A stretch of 29,657 bases of DNA from Dehalococcoidia bacterium (GCA_030690405.1 JAUYGU010000143.1:1-29657); one strand, 5' to 3'; positions 17,427 through 24,712 are shown, counted from the first letter of the stretch. Made by a program: numbers and translations. The notes: generated from the letters alone by a model not told the origin.

Positions 17427-18329
17427 TCAGGCCACCGGCAGGCTGACGGCGTACATCTCCGCCAGCGCATCGATGAATGCCTGAACGGTGCGGGGCCGCT
17501 TGCGGTGACGCTTGTAGATGAGTGAGATCGGCCTCTTCAGCGGCGCCGCGTCCACGATGTCCACCTTCACCAGCGTCCCGTTCGCCAGCTCGCGTTCGAT
17601 CGTGACCAGCGGCACGAGGGCGATCCCCAGCCCCTCTTCCACCATGCGCTTGGTCGCCTCCAGCGAGTCCAGCTCCATCGCTATGTTGGGAACAACGCCG
17701 GCCTGGCGGAAGAAGCCGTGGATGAGACCGTAATAGGATGAGCCGCGGTCGAAGAGGACTATCGGCTCGCCGGCCGCTTCCTCCACGGTGGCTGTGCCCG
17801 TGGCCGCGAAGGGGTGCTCCGGGTTAGCGATTAGGACGATCTCATCGTCGTAGAGGTGGATCGTCTCCACGTCCGGGTGGGTGAGGGAGCGCACCAGCCC
17901 CACCTGCACCTCGTCCGCCTGGAGCATCGCCAGCACCTGCTCCGAGCGGCCGGTGCGGATGGCCACGTCGACGCCGCTGTAGCGGCGGCGGAAGTCGTGG
18001 AGGATGTGGGGAAGGACGTAGGTGGAGATCGTCAGGGCGGAGCCCAACTGGAGCGATCCGAGCTGGACGTTGCGTACTTCGTCTATGGCGTCGCGGCCCT
18101 CCAGGAGCGTATGGAGGATCCGTTCGGCGTAGGGGAGAAACGCGATACCGGCGTCGGTGAGGCGCACGCCGCGCCCGCCGCGCTCGAACATCTCCTCGCC
18201 CACCTCACGCTCGAGCGATTGGATTCGAGCGGTGATTGAGGGCTGGGTTAGCTGCAGGACCTCCGCCGCGCGGCTAAAGCTGTTGTGGGCGGACACCTGG
18301 ACGAATGCTTCGATCTGACCGAAGTCCAT
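17427..18329 (-). CDS. LysR-family transcriptional regulator
   Basis: This 300-residue regulator has the N-terminal winged HTH (MDFGQIEAFVQVSAHNSFSR, then LQLTQPSITARIQSLEREVG and the wing FERGGRGVRLTDAG) and a two-lobe periplasmic-binding-like effector domain from about residue 88 (LQLGSALTISTYVLPHIL) to the end. It acts as a tetramer, and the effector is unknown. LysR proteins often control a divergent neighbour, but here both neighbours are on the same strand, so the targets cannot be inferred from position. Confidence 0.9.
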   Translation of the reverse strand: MDFGQIEAFVQVSAHNSFSRAAEVLQLTQPSITARIQSLEREVGEEMFERGGRGVRLTDAGIAFLPYAERILHTLLEGRDAIDEVRNVQLGSLQLGSALTISTYVLPHILHDFRRRYSGVDVAIRTGRSEQVLAMLQADEVQVGLVRSLTHPDVETIHLYDDEIVLIANPEHPFAATGTATVEEAAGEPIVLFDRGSSYYGLIHGFFRQAGVVPNIAMELDSLEATKRMVEEGLGIALVPLVTIERELANGTLVKVDIVDAAPLKRPISLIYKRHRKRPRTVQAFIDALAEMYAVSLPVA

Positions 18330-18421
18330 TGCGGACGCTCCGAAATCGGCTCTCGGGCTGCCCTGTCTGTGGCGGGCAGCTATCGACGACGCCTATAGGT
18401 GAGCATGAAAAACTCTAAGGA

Positions 18422-18430
18422 ATTATATCA
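18422..18430 (-). promoter_or_regulatory. Extended -10 promoter of the LysR gene
   Basis: On the minus strand the sequence is TGATATAAT, a perfect TATAAT with the extended -10 TGn element, in the AT-rich gap between the ferredoxin gene and the LysR gene. No -35 is needed for extended -10 promoters and none is seen. The leader would be about 85 nt, long enough for an autoregulatory site; no convincing dyad was identified. Confidence 0.5.
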
Positions 18431-18472
18431 CACGATGCAAGTGCCGCCGCCGTCCGCATCCAGGCTCGGCCT

Positions 18473-18757
18473 CTAGTGACGCTCTGTGCGGGGACGGAAG
18501 GCGCCGCTGGTCTCGTGCGTCTGGAACCACTCCCGGTTCTTGGCGGTGTACGCCTTCCACTCCTCCGGGACGTCGTCCTCGAAGTAGATCGCGTTCACCG
18601 GACAGACCGTCTCGCAGGCGGCGCAGTCGATGCAGGTGGCGGGGTCTATGAAGTACTGCTCGTCCTCTTCCGTGGAGTGGATGCAGTCGACAGGGCAGAC
18701 GTCGACGCAGCTGGCGTCCTTGGTGCCGATGCAGGGTTCGGTGATGATGTAGGCCAT
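18473..18757 (-). CDS. Seven-iron ferredoxin ([3Fe-4S][4Fe-4S])
   Basis: This 94-residue ferredoxin has CIGTKDASCVDVCPVDC (Cys9, 17, 21, 25) and CIDCAACETVCP (Cys42, 45, 48, 52). The first motif lacks the Cys at the fourth position (CIGT instead of CxxC), which is the mark of a [3Fe-4S] cluster beside one [4Fe-4S] cluster. The C-terminal extension (EDVPEEWKAYTAKNREWF) matches ferredoxins of Thermus and relatives. It is a plausible electron acceptor for the KorAB enzyme, though the gene is far from korAB. It is the first gene on its strand before LysR. Confidence 0.92.
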   Translation of the reverse strand: MAYIITEPCIGTKDASCVDVCPVDCIHSTEEDEQYFIDPATCIDCAACETVCPVNAIYFEDDVPEEWKAYTAKNREWFQTHETSGAFRPRTERH

Positions 18758-18835
18758 AGGTGTGCCTGCTGTCCGATTGGGGCGCCTCCGCTATTTTAGT
18801 CGCCGCTCACTTCGTCAATCAAGCGTCGCGGTAGC

Positions 18836-18898
18836 CCCTCACCCCCTTATCCCCTCTCCCGTGAACGGGAGAGGGGTGACCGCAGGTCGGGGTGAGGG
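18836..18898. repeat. Nested palindromic repeat
   Basis: The outer arms CCCTCACCCC (18836-18845) and GGGGTGAGGG (18889-18898) are perfectly complementary, and so are the inner arms CCCCTCTCCCGT (18851-18862) and ACGGGAGAGGGG (18865-18876). It lies between the two ferredoxin genes. The sequence resembles a repeat type seen at many loci in diverse high-GC genomes. It could end transcripts or stabilise them. Confidence 0.75.
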
Positions 18899-18926
18899 AA
18901 GTCGGGGCATGGCCCGGGCCCTGCTG

Positions 18927-19283
18927 CTACGACGCAGAATCGAGCGTCGTGTCCAGCGAAAGCGCGGACGGGCGCGCCGGCCGCACGCCGGGCTTCGTGA
19001 CGACGACGTCGCCGCGGACGCGGGCCTGGCAGGCCAGCCGCAGGGTGCCGTCGCGCAGCGCCGCTGCGCCGCGCTCCTCGGCCAGCGTCTTGCGCTCCGT
19101 GCGGCCCAGCGGGTCCAGGTTCGCGGCGCCCTCATCGATCGTGCAGGCGCAGGACGTGCAGATCCCCTCGCCGCCGCAGGTCGTCGGCCAGTAAAGGCCG
19201 TGGGCCCAGGCGGCGTCCATGATCGTGGCGCCGTCCTCGGCCTCGACCGTGAGATTGAGGGGCTGGATGGTGACTTTCGGCAT
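18927..19283 (-). CDS. Plant-type [2Fe-2S] ferredoxin
   Basis: This 118-residue protein of the 2Fe-2S ferredoxin fold has the cluster motif CGGEGICTSC (Cys36, 42, 45) and a fourth Cys at 85 (LRLACQARV). The N-terminal beta hairpin (VTIQPLNLTVEAEDGATIMDAA) is typical. The C-terminal 20 residues (PARPSALSLDTTLDSAS) are poorly conserved-looking tail. It probably passes single electrons to an oxygenase, reductase or hydrogenase; the partner is not nearby. It diverges from the acyl-chain operon starting at 19467. Confidence 0.9.
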   Translation of the reverse strand: MPKVTIQPLNLTVEAEDGATIMDAAWAHGLYWPTTCGGEGICTSCACTIDEGAANLDPLGRTERKTLAEERGAAALRDGTLRLACQARVRGDVVVTKPGVRPARPSALSLDTTLDSAS

Positions 19284-19331
19284 GAGGTGGCTTCTGAATC
19301 GATTCTAGCATGGCCGCAACTTCGCACGGGC

Positions 19332-19375
19332 GGGCGACCTGAAGGTCGCCCCTACCGGGCGGGAAGGCCCCGCCC
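19332..19375. repeat. Double hairpin repeat (GGGCGACC type)
   Basis: GGGCGACC (19332-19339) pairs with GGTCGCCC (19344-19351) around TGAA, followed by a second stem, GGGCGGG (19357-19363) with CCCGCCC (19369-19375). It lies in the divergent gap upstream of the thioesterase operon, so it is not a terminator of either neighbour. This is another interspersed palindromic type. Confidence 0.65.
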
Positions 19376-19406
19376 TTGCAGACCGCACTCCCCCTTCGCG
19401 TATACT
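19376..19406 (+). promoter_or_regulatory. Possible promoter of the acyl-chain operon
   Basis: TATACT at 19401-19406 matches TATAAT at 5 of 6. TTGCAG at 19376-19381 is a weak -35 at a long 19-bp spacing. An AGGAGG site at 19449-19454 lies 12 nt before ATG 19467, longer than usual. Confidence 0.35.
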
Positions 19407-19466
19407 GGGTCTCGGCCAGCCCCGGACGGGCAGGCCGCACCACGACACAGGAGGCGAAGGCGAGCC

Positions 19467-19838
19467 ATGCAGGAGCTACCCATCGGCGCCAGCGACGAGA
19501 TGACGATCACCACCACGCCGGAGATGGGCGTGGCCCACCTGCCGGTGCCGATGTACTCCACCCCAGCGATGGTCGCGCACTTCGAGGGGCTCTGCCTGAA
19601 GCTCCTCCAGAAGCACCTGGACGCCGGCGAGACCTCCGTGGGCTACCATGTTGACATAAAGCACACGGCCCCCACGCCCATCGGCATGCAGGTGACCGTA
19701 AAGGGGAAGGTGAAAGAGGTCGACGGCCGCAAGGTCGTGTTCGAGGTCGAGGCGTACAACCAGGCTGGGACGAAGATCGGCGAGGGGATCCACGAGCGGC
19801 GCGTCATCGACATGGCGCGCTTCGGCAAGCCTTCGTAG
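19467..19838 (+). CDS. FlK-like hotdog-fold acyl-CoA thioesterase
   Basis: This 123-residue hotdog protein resembles the fluoroacetyl-CoA thioesterase FlK. The FlK catalytic residues have counterparts here: Thr32 in YSTPAM, Glu40 in HFEGLCL and His66 in IKHTAPTPIG. HERRVIDMARF near the end is also family-like. It probably hydrolyses an acyl-CoA; resemblance to FlK does not by itself show use of fluoroacetyl-CoA, since most family members act on other short acyl-CoAs. It opens the operon, with the next gene 4 nt downstream. The frame extends far upstream, but the AGGAGG and homology point to ATG 19467. Confidence 0.8.
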   Translation: MQELPIGASDEMTITTTPEMGVAHLPVPMYSTPAMVAHFEGLCLKLLQKHLDAGETSVGYHVDIKHTAPTPIGMQVTVKGKVKEVDGRKVVFEVEAYNQAGTKIGEGIHERRVIDMARFGKPS

Positions 19839-19842
19839 TCTG

Positions 19843-20250
19843 ATGCCTCCCCGCCTGGACACGCTGGCCAAGGGCCACGAACTCCCTCCCTCCGCCTTCG
19901 AGCTCTCAACCGAGTGGGTGGGGGAGTACGTCGCCGCTGTGGAGGACGAGGCGATCGGCACCCTGGGGCCGGAGCTGGTGCCGCCGATGGCGGTGGCCGC
20001 CCTGGCCGTCCGCGCCCTGCTGGACCGCGCCGCGCTGCCCCCCGGCGCCGTGCACATCGGGCAGGAGATGACGTTCCGGCGCGCGGTCCGCGTCGGCGAG
20101 AAGCTCTCGGCCTCGGCCCGTATCGTCAGCCGCGGCGAGCGGCAGGGCTGGCTGCTGATGGGGATCGACCTCAGCGTGAACGGCGATGGCGGGCCCGTCA
20201 TGGAAGGCCGGGCCACACTGACGATGCCCGCCGCGGAGGGGCCGTCGTGA
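19843..20250 (+). CDS. MaoC-like dehydratase, non-catalytic N-terminal half (HadA-like)
   Basis: This 135-residue hotdog protein is of the N-terminal (FAS1-DH/HadA-like) MaoC type. It has ELSTEWVGEYVAAVED, VPPMAVAALAV and a central HIGQEMTFRRAVRVGEKLSASARI strand set. The Asp-x4-His catalytic pair of hydratase 2 enzymes is not visible, consistent with a substrate-binding partner. It overlaps the next gene by 4 nt (GTGA), so the two likely form a heterodimeric 3-hydroxyacyl dehydratase like mycobacterial HadAB. That pairing is inference from order and families. Confidence 0.78.
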   Translation: MPPRLDTLAKGHELPPSAFELSTEWVGEYVAAVEDEAIGTLGPELVPPMAVAALAVRALLDRAALPPGAVHIGQEMTFRRAVRVGEKLSASARIVSRGERQGWLLMGIDLSVNGDGGPVMEGRATLTMPAAEGPS

Positions 20251-20639
20251 CGATGCCCGCCGTCGGCACGGAGCTGGCGCCGGTCGTGGTGGCGGTGACC
20301 CAGGAGAAGATCAACCGCTACGCGGAGGCCGGCGGCGATGGCAACCCCCTCCACACCGACCCGCAGTTCGCCGCCCGGACGCAGTTCGGCGGCACCATCG
20401 CCCACGGGATGCTGCTCCTCGCCTACCTCTCGCGGATGCTCACCGCCGCCTTCGGCGAGGCCTGGCTCTCCGGCGGCCGGCTGAAGGTGCGGTTCCGCGC
20501 CCCCGCCCGGCCCGGCGATACGGTCTCCGCTGTCGGGCAGGTCGTCCGCGCCGAAAGCGGCCGCACGGTCTGCGCCGTCGAGTGCCGCAACCAGGCGGGC
20601 GAGACGCTGGTCAGCGGCGAGGCGGAGGTGAGCGCGTGA
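20247..20639 (+). CDS. MaoC-like (R)-3-hydroxyacyl dehydratase, catalytic half (HadB-like)
   Basis: This 130-residue hotdog protein contains the hydratase motif GDGNPLHTDP with Asp31 and His36, followed by TIAHGMLLLAYLSRM. These are the catalytic Asp and His of the (R)-hydratase/HadB family. It should dehydrate 3-hydroxyacyl-ACP or -CoA, or hydrate enoyl-CoA. The GTG start at 20247 overlaps the stop of the upstream gene and its own TGA overlaps the GTG of the ketosynthase gene (GTGA), so three proteins are made in tight coupling. Confidence 0.85.
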   Translation: MTMPAVGTELAPVVVAVTQEKINRYAEAGGDGNPLHTDPQFAARTQFGGTIAHGMLLLAYLSRMLTAAFGEAWLSGGRLKVRFRAPARPGDTVSAVGQVVRAESGRTVCAVECRNQAGETLVSGEAEVSA

Positions 20640-21892
20640 CGCGCGCCGTCGTCACCGGCCTCGGCTGCGTGACGCCCATCGGCAAGGACGTGGGCGAGTT
20701 CTGGCAGAGCCTCACGTCAGGCCGCTCCGGCGTCCGCCGTATCACGCTGTTCGACCCGAGCGGCCTGGACTGCCAGATCGCCGCTGAGGTGAAGGACTGG
20801 GACCCGAGGCGCTACATGGACGCGAAGGCCGTCCGCAGGGCGGCCCGCTTCTCGCAGTTCGCCATCGCCGCCGCGCGCCAGGCCGTGGACGACTCCGGCC
20901 TCCGCATCGACGATCGCAACCGGGACGACGTCGCTGTGGTGATGAACACCGGCGGCGGCGGCGTCGACATCCTCGTCGACGGCCAGACCGTCTTCCTCCA
21001 GAAGGGCCCCGACCGCGTGGGACCGATGACCGTGCCCGCGATGGCGCCCAACATGGCGTCCTGCCAGGTGGCGATGACCCTCGGCACCCGCGGCCCCACT
21101 ATCACCTCGGTCGCGGCCTGCGCGGCGGGCATCTTCGCCTTCGTCGAAGCGAAGCGGCTGATCGACCTCGGCGAGGCCGAGGTCGTCGTTACCGGCGGCG
21201 CGGAGGCGAACATCATCCCTGTCGCCGTCGCCGCCATGTCCAACATGCGCGCTCTCTCCACCCGCAACGATGAGCCCGAGAAGGCCTGCCGCCCGTTCGA
21301 CCTCAACCGCGACGGCTTCGTGTACGGCGAAGGGGCGGCCGCCGCCGTGGTCGAGAGCCTGGAGCACGCACAGAGGCGCGGCGCCAGGGTCTACGCTGAG
21401 CTGGCCGGCGGCGCCGTCACCAGCGACGCCTACCACGTCACTGCCCCCGAACCCAGCGGCTACAGCGCCGCCATGGCGATAACCCGCGCCCTCAAGCGCG
21501 CGGGCGTCGAGCCGGACGAGGTCGACCTGGTGGTCGCGCACGGCACCGGCACGCCGCTGAACGACGCCTCGGAGACGGCGGCGATCAAGAAGGCGCTGGG
21601 CGAACACGCCTACCGTGTTGCGGTCACCGGGCCGAAGTCGATGGTCGGCCACCAGCTCGGCGCCGCCGGCGCCGTATCGGCGCTCACCGCCGTGCTCGCC
21701 CTGCACGAGGGGGTCGTGCCGCCCACGATCAACCTGGAGACCCCCGACCCCCAGTGCGACCTGGACTACGTGCCACTGACGGCGCGACAGATTCCGGTGC
21801 GCGTGGCCCTGGCCAACGGTTTCGGCTTCGGCGGACAGAACGGGGTGATCGTATTCAGGGGGTTCGACGGTAGTGCAGGAAACGCCGGATAG
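20636..21892 (+). CDS. Beta-ketoacyl-ACP synthase II (FabF/KASII family)
   Basis: This 418-residue thiolase-fold condensing enzyme has the catalytic Cys162 in SVAACAAGI, the two His in VVAHGTGTPLND and MVGHQLGAAGAV, and ANGFGFGGQNGVIVFRG at the end. The GTG start gives MTRAVVTGLGCVTP, the normal FabF N terminus. It extends acyl-ACP by two carbons from malonyl-ACP. The presence of all catalytic residues argues against a chain-length factor. It stands beside a HadAB-like dehydratase but without a ketoreductase, enoyl reductase or ACP gene, so it may serve a specialised chain or borrow the housekeeping FAS parts. Confidence 0.9.
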   Translation: MTRAVVTGLGCVTPIGKDVGEFWQSLTSGRSGVRRITLFDPSGLDCQIAAEVKDWDPRRYMDAKAVRRAARFSQFAIAAARQAVDDSGLRIDDRNRDDVAVVMNTGGGGVDILVDGQTVFLQKGPDRVGPMTVPAMAPNMASCQVAMTLGTRGPTITSVAACAAGIFAFVEAKRLIDLGEAEVVVTGGAEANIIPVAVAAMSNMRALSTRNDEPEKACRPFDLNRDGFVYGEGAAAAVVESLEHAQRRGARVYAELAGGAVTSDAYHVTAPEPSGYSAAMAITRALKRAGVEPDEVDLVVAHGTGTPLNDASETAAIKKALGEHAYRVAVTGPKSMVGHQLGAAGAVSALTAVLALHEGVVPPTINLETPDPQCDLDYVPLTARQIPVRVALANGFGFGGQNGVIVFRGFDGSAGNAG

Positions 21893-22322
21893 CCCGCGCC
21901 GCTGGTGCTTCGGCTGCGGCGATGCGAACCCTGAGGGGCTGCGCATCCAGTTCCAGGTCGACGGCCGGCGCGTCACCGGCGAGTTCGAGGCGCGCCAGGT
22001 GCATCAGGGCTACCCCGGCCTCGCCCACGGCGGCATCGCCGCCGCCGCCATCGACGAGGCGATGGGCTGGGCGATGTACGCCGCCGGCGCCTGGGCGATG
22101 ACCGCCCGCCTGGAGGTGAAGTACCGCCGCCCGCTGCCCCTGGGGCGGCCCCTGCTGGTCACCGCGGAGGTGGTACGGGAACGGGGCCGCTGGCTGGAGG
22201 CGGCGGGACAACTGCGGATCGCCGGCGGGCCGTTGGTCGCGGAGGCGAAGGCGATGTTCATGCGCCTGCCCGCGGACAAGGCCCGCGAGATGCAGGCGTT
22301 CTACCTGGCCGGTAGCGCCTGA
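21873..22322 (+). CDS. PaaI-type hotdog thioesterase
   Basis: This 149-residue protein has the PaaI/YbdB-like thioesterase fold: CFGCGDANPEGLRIQF at the N terminus (Cys12 and Cys15), then HQGYPGLAHGGIAAAAIDEAMGW with the HGG motif and the Asp/Glu of the catalytic site, and KYRRPLPLGRPLLVTA. The GTG start at 21873 overlaps the end of the ketosynthase gene by 20 nt. It probably hydrolyses an acyl-CoA or acyl-ACP, perhaps off-loading the chain made by this operon. The N-terminal CFGCG motif is common in a subfamily of small thioesterases. Confidence 0.85.
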   Translation: MQETPDSPRRWCFGCGDANPEGLRIQFQVDGRRVTGEFEARQVHQGYPGLAHGGIAAAAIDEAMGWAMYAAGAWAMTARLEVKYRRPLPLGRPLLVTAEVVRERGRWLEAAGQLRIAGGPLVAEAKAMFMRLPADKAREMQAFYLAGSA

Positions 22323-22325
22323 CCG

Positions 22326-23243
22326 GTGCCAATGGCCTCCAACGGCAAGCAGACCAGGCCCTGGGTCTACACCCTGAACCGCGGGCTCGCCCAGCTTGTC
22401 CCCCTCTCATTCGGCTACTGGCTCTCCGTTCCCATCTCGGACATCTTCTACCTGCTCTGGCGCCGCAAACGGGAGACGGCGATGCGCAACCACGCCCGGA
22501 TAATCGGCCGCCGGTCCGACGACCCGGTCGTGGAGCGGATGGCGCACCGCACGTTCCGGCAGTTCGGTCGCTACATCGTGGAGCTGCTCAGCGTGCAGGG
22601 CTGGAGCCTGGAAGCGATGCGCGACCGGATCGATATCGAGGGCGACCAGCACTTCGAAGAGGCGATGGCGTACGGCAAGGGGATCATCTTCACCGGCGCC
22701 CACATCGGCAGCATCGAGGTCGCCAGCACGCTGGTCCTGCTGAAGGGCTTCCAGATCAGCTCCGTCGCGGAGCGGCTGAAACCGAAGATCATGATGGACT
22801 GGCTGACGGCCTGTCGCGCGCAGATGGGGGTGGAGCTGCTGCCGGCGACCGGCGCCGGCATGACGCTCGTACGGCGGCTGCGCCGCGGTGAGATGATTGC
22901 GCTGGTGGTGGATATGGGCATCACGGGGGGCGATAGCGTGAAGGTGGAGTTCCTGGGCCACGAGACCGTGTTTCCGGCCGGCCCGGCGCGCCTGGCCCGC
23001 ATCAGCGGCGCCCCCATCATTTTCGGCTGGGCGGCGCGCGAACCCCATGGGCGTTTCCTCGCCCACATCAGCGCCCCAATCCTCTCGGACCGCAGCCTTA
23101 GCCCGGAGGAGGACGCCCGGCAGATCACCGCGCGCATCGTCGCCGAGTTCGAGCAGGCGGTGCGGCGCTACCCGGAGCAGTGGTACGTCTTCCGGGAGAT
23201 GTGGCCGGATGGCGGGCTGGAGGCCGTTGATGCCGCACGCTGA
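22326..23243 (+). CDS. Lysophospholipid/lipid A-type acyltransferase (LpxL/HtrB family)
   Basis: This 305-residue membrane-associated acyltransferase belongs to the LpxL/HtrB family. His126 and Glu131 in TGAHIGSIE form the HX4(D/E) catalytic motif. Further family features are ELLSVQGWSLEAMRDRIDIEG, ALVVDMG and PAGPARLARISGAPIIF. The N terminus contains a hydrophobic stretch (about 22-45). In Gram-negatives such proteins acylate lipid A; in organisms without lipid A they modify phosphatidylinositol mannosides or other glycolipids. The start is GTG at 22326 (MPMASNG) with an ATG two codons on. It follows the thioesterase by 3 nt and overlaps the next gene by 14 nt. Confidence 0.82.
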   Translation: MPMASNGKQTRPWVYTLNRGLAQLVPLSFGYWLSVPISDIFYLLWRRKRETAMRNHARIIGRRSDDPVVERMAHRTFRQFGRYIVELLSVQGWSLEAMRDRIDIEGDQHFEEAMAYGKGIIFTGAHIGSIEVASTLVLLKGFQISSVAERLKPKIMMDWLTACRAQMGVELLPATGAGMTLVRRLRRGEMIALVVDMGITGGDSVKVEFLGHETVFPAGPARLARISGAPIIFGWAAREPHGRFLAHISAPILSDRSLSPEEDARQITARIVAEFEQAVRRYPEQWYVFREMWPDGGLEAVDAAR

Positions 23244-23856
23244 GGTGAACGGGGCCCGCCTCTACTACGAGGAGCACGGCGAGGGCGTCCCGCTGGTGCT
23301 CTCCCACGGCGGCTGGACCGACACCAACCACTGGCTGCCGATCGTCGGTCCGCTCTCGCGGCACTGGCGGGTAGTGCTCTGGGACCGTCGCGGCTGCGGC
23401 CGCTCCAGCGATCCCGGCGAGGGCCACACGTGGGAGCTCTGGCGGGACGACCTGCGCGGCCTGCTGGACCACCTGGAGATTGACTCCGCCTACGCCGGCG
23501 GCTGCTCCTACGGGGCGCTGCTCTCGCTGGAGATGGCGCTGGAGTGGCCGCGCTTGGTGCGGGCGCTGGTCCTGGAGAGCGGGTCGCCGGACGGGATTGC
23601 CGGTGCGGGGCCGGACGTCATACAATTTACCGCACGGGCGCTGGAGCTGCACCGGATAACCGTGCCCACCCTCATCGTCCAGGGTGAGCTCGATCCGTTT
23701 TGGCCGCCGCCGGTGGCGGAACGGCTTCAGCGCGGGATCGCCGGCTCGGAGCTGGTGGTCGTCTCTGGGGCGGGCCACGTCCCCCACCTGGACGATCCGG
23801 CGCTGTTCGTCCGGGCGGTGGAGGAGTTTCTGCTGCGAGTCGAAGGCGCCGGCTAG
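23230..23856 (+). CDS. Small alpha/beta hydrolase lacking the cap domain
   Basis: From ATG 23230 this is a 208-residue alpha/beta-hydrolase. It has LSHGGWTDTNHW (oxyanion hole), WDRRGCGRSSDPGEG, the nucleophile elbow GGCSYGA with Ser93, GELDPFWPP with the Asp and GAGHVPHLDDP with the His. It lacks about 60 residues between strands 6 and 7 where relatives carry the helical cap: the chain jumps from ESGSPDGIAG to TVPTLIVQGELD. The frame is open upstream to 23047, but that part lies over the acyltransferase gene. It may be a thioesterase or esterase for the product of the operon. Confidence 0.8.
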   Translation: MPHAEVNGARLYYEEHGEGVPLVLSHGGWTDTNHWLPIVGPLSRHWRVVLWDRRGCGRSSDPGEGHTWELWRDDLRGLLDHLEIDSAYAGGCSYGALLSLEMALEWPRLVRALVLESGSPDGIAGAGPDVIQFTARALELHRITVPTLIVQGELDPFWPPPVAERLQRGIAGSELVVVSGAGHVPHLDDPALFVRAVEEFLLRVEGAG

Positions 23857-23934
23857 CGGGGTCCGGTTATCTTTCCACGCCGCGTGCGTTGTAAGGAATT
23901 GACAAGTAGAAGGATGACACAAGGAGGTCAGGTC

Positions 23935-24693
23935 TTGAGTTTCGGTCGATGGGCAATGAAGGGTCTCGTCTTGGTGGCGGCGCTGGCGCTGCTGGTCGCG
24001 CTTCTGGCGGCCTGCAAGAGCGACAGCAAGGGCGGCAAGACTCCTACGTCGGACAAGACACCGGCGTCGCGCGAGACGCCCACCGTTGGTGGCGGCGGCG
24101 GTGACGGCGGAGTCCAGGACCTCGCGGACCTGGCTTCCCAGGCAGCGGAGGGCCTGACCGCCAAGGTCACGTACCAGTACACAACCGAAACGAACGGCCA
24201 GACGACCGAGGCGGAGTGGGTGATGGTGCAGCGCCCGCCCGATTCTCGGTTCGAGATCGTCAGCACCAACGGGGGCCTGGAGTCGCGAACGATATTGATC
24301 CAGACCGAAGACAAGTCGTACATCTGCATCTCTGCGAGTGGCAGTGAGACCTGCCTCGAATCCACCACCGACGAGACGCAGGGCCAGGCGGCTCCCTTCG
24401 CTGGCCTTTTGGGATTTGCGCAGACGGTCGCCGATGACATCAGCGGCCTCGGCGCGGTCGACAAGTCAGAGCGCGAGATCGCGGGCGTGCACGCGAACTG
24501 CTTCTCGGCAGATGCCGCCGTCCTGGGCGGCGCCAGCGAGTTCTGCTTCTCGGACGAGGGGCTTCTCCTTTTCCTAAAGACCGAGGCGGCCGCCGGCAGC
24601 AGCTTCACCTGGGAGGCGAAGTCCGCGTCCACCGACGTTACCGACGCTGACTTCGAGCCGCCCTACGAGATCAGCGACCTTCCGACGCCGTAG
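23935..24693 (+). CDS. Lipoprotein of unknown function
   Basis: This 252-residue protein starts at TTG 23935, chosen because AAGGAGGT at 23921-23928 sits 6 nt upstream. An ATG at 23914 is too far from any site and would overlap the AGGAGG. The N terminus is a lipoprotein signal with the lipobox LLAAC and lipidated Cys27. Then comes a Lys/Thr/Pro linker and a Gly-rich hinge (VGGGGGDGG). The main domain has beta-rich segments (AKVTYQYTTETNGQTTEAEW, PDSRFEIVSTNGG) and four Cys that may form two disulphides. The pattern recalls LolA/LppX-like lipid-carrier lipoproteins, but no catalytic or lipid-binding motif is certain. Function unknown. Confidence 0.75.
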   Translation: MSFGRWAMKGLVLVAALALLVALLAACKSDSKGGKTPTSDKTPASRETPTVGGGGGDGGVQDLADLASQAAEGLTAKVTYQYTTETNGQTTEAEWVMVQRPPDSRFEIVSTNGGLESRTILIQTEDKSYICISASGSETCLESTTDETQGQAAPFAGLLGFAQTVADDISGLGAVDKSEREIAGVHANCFSADAAVLGGASEFCFSDEGLLLFLKTEAAAGSSFTWEAKSASTDVTDADFEPPYEISDLPTP

Positions 24694-24712
24694 CGGGCCG
24701 GCGCTAGCCCGC
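24693..24712. terminator. Bidirectional hairpin between convergent genes
   Basis: GCGGGC (24693-24698) and GCCCGC (24707-24712) form a 6-bp stem with an 8-nt loop between the stops of the lipoprotein gene (plus) and the SDR gene (minus). No T-tract follows on either strand, so termination is only suggested. Confidence 0.3.

Noticed and set aside
7776..18403. The 11-mer CTATAGGTGAG near the carboxyltransferase promoter (7776-7786) and before the LysR gene (18393-18403), considered as a shared operator.
   Set aside because: An 11-base match between two places is expected many times by chance in 30 kb; there is no dyad and no third copy at a promoter.
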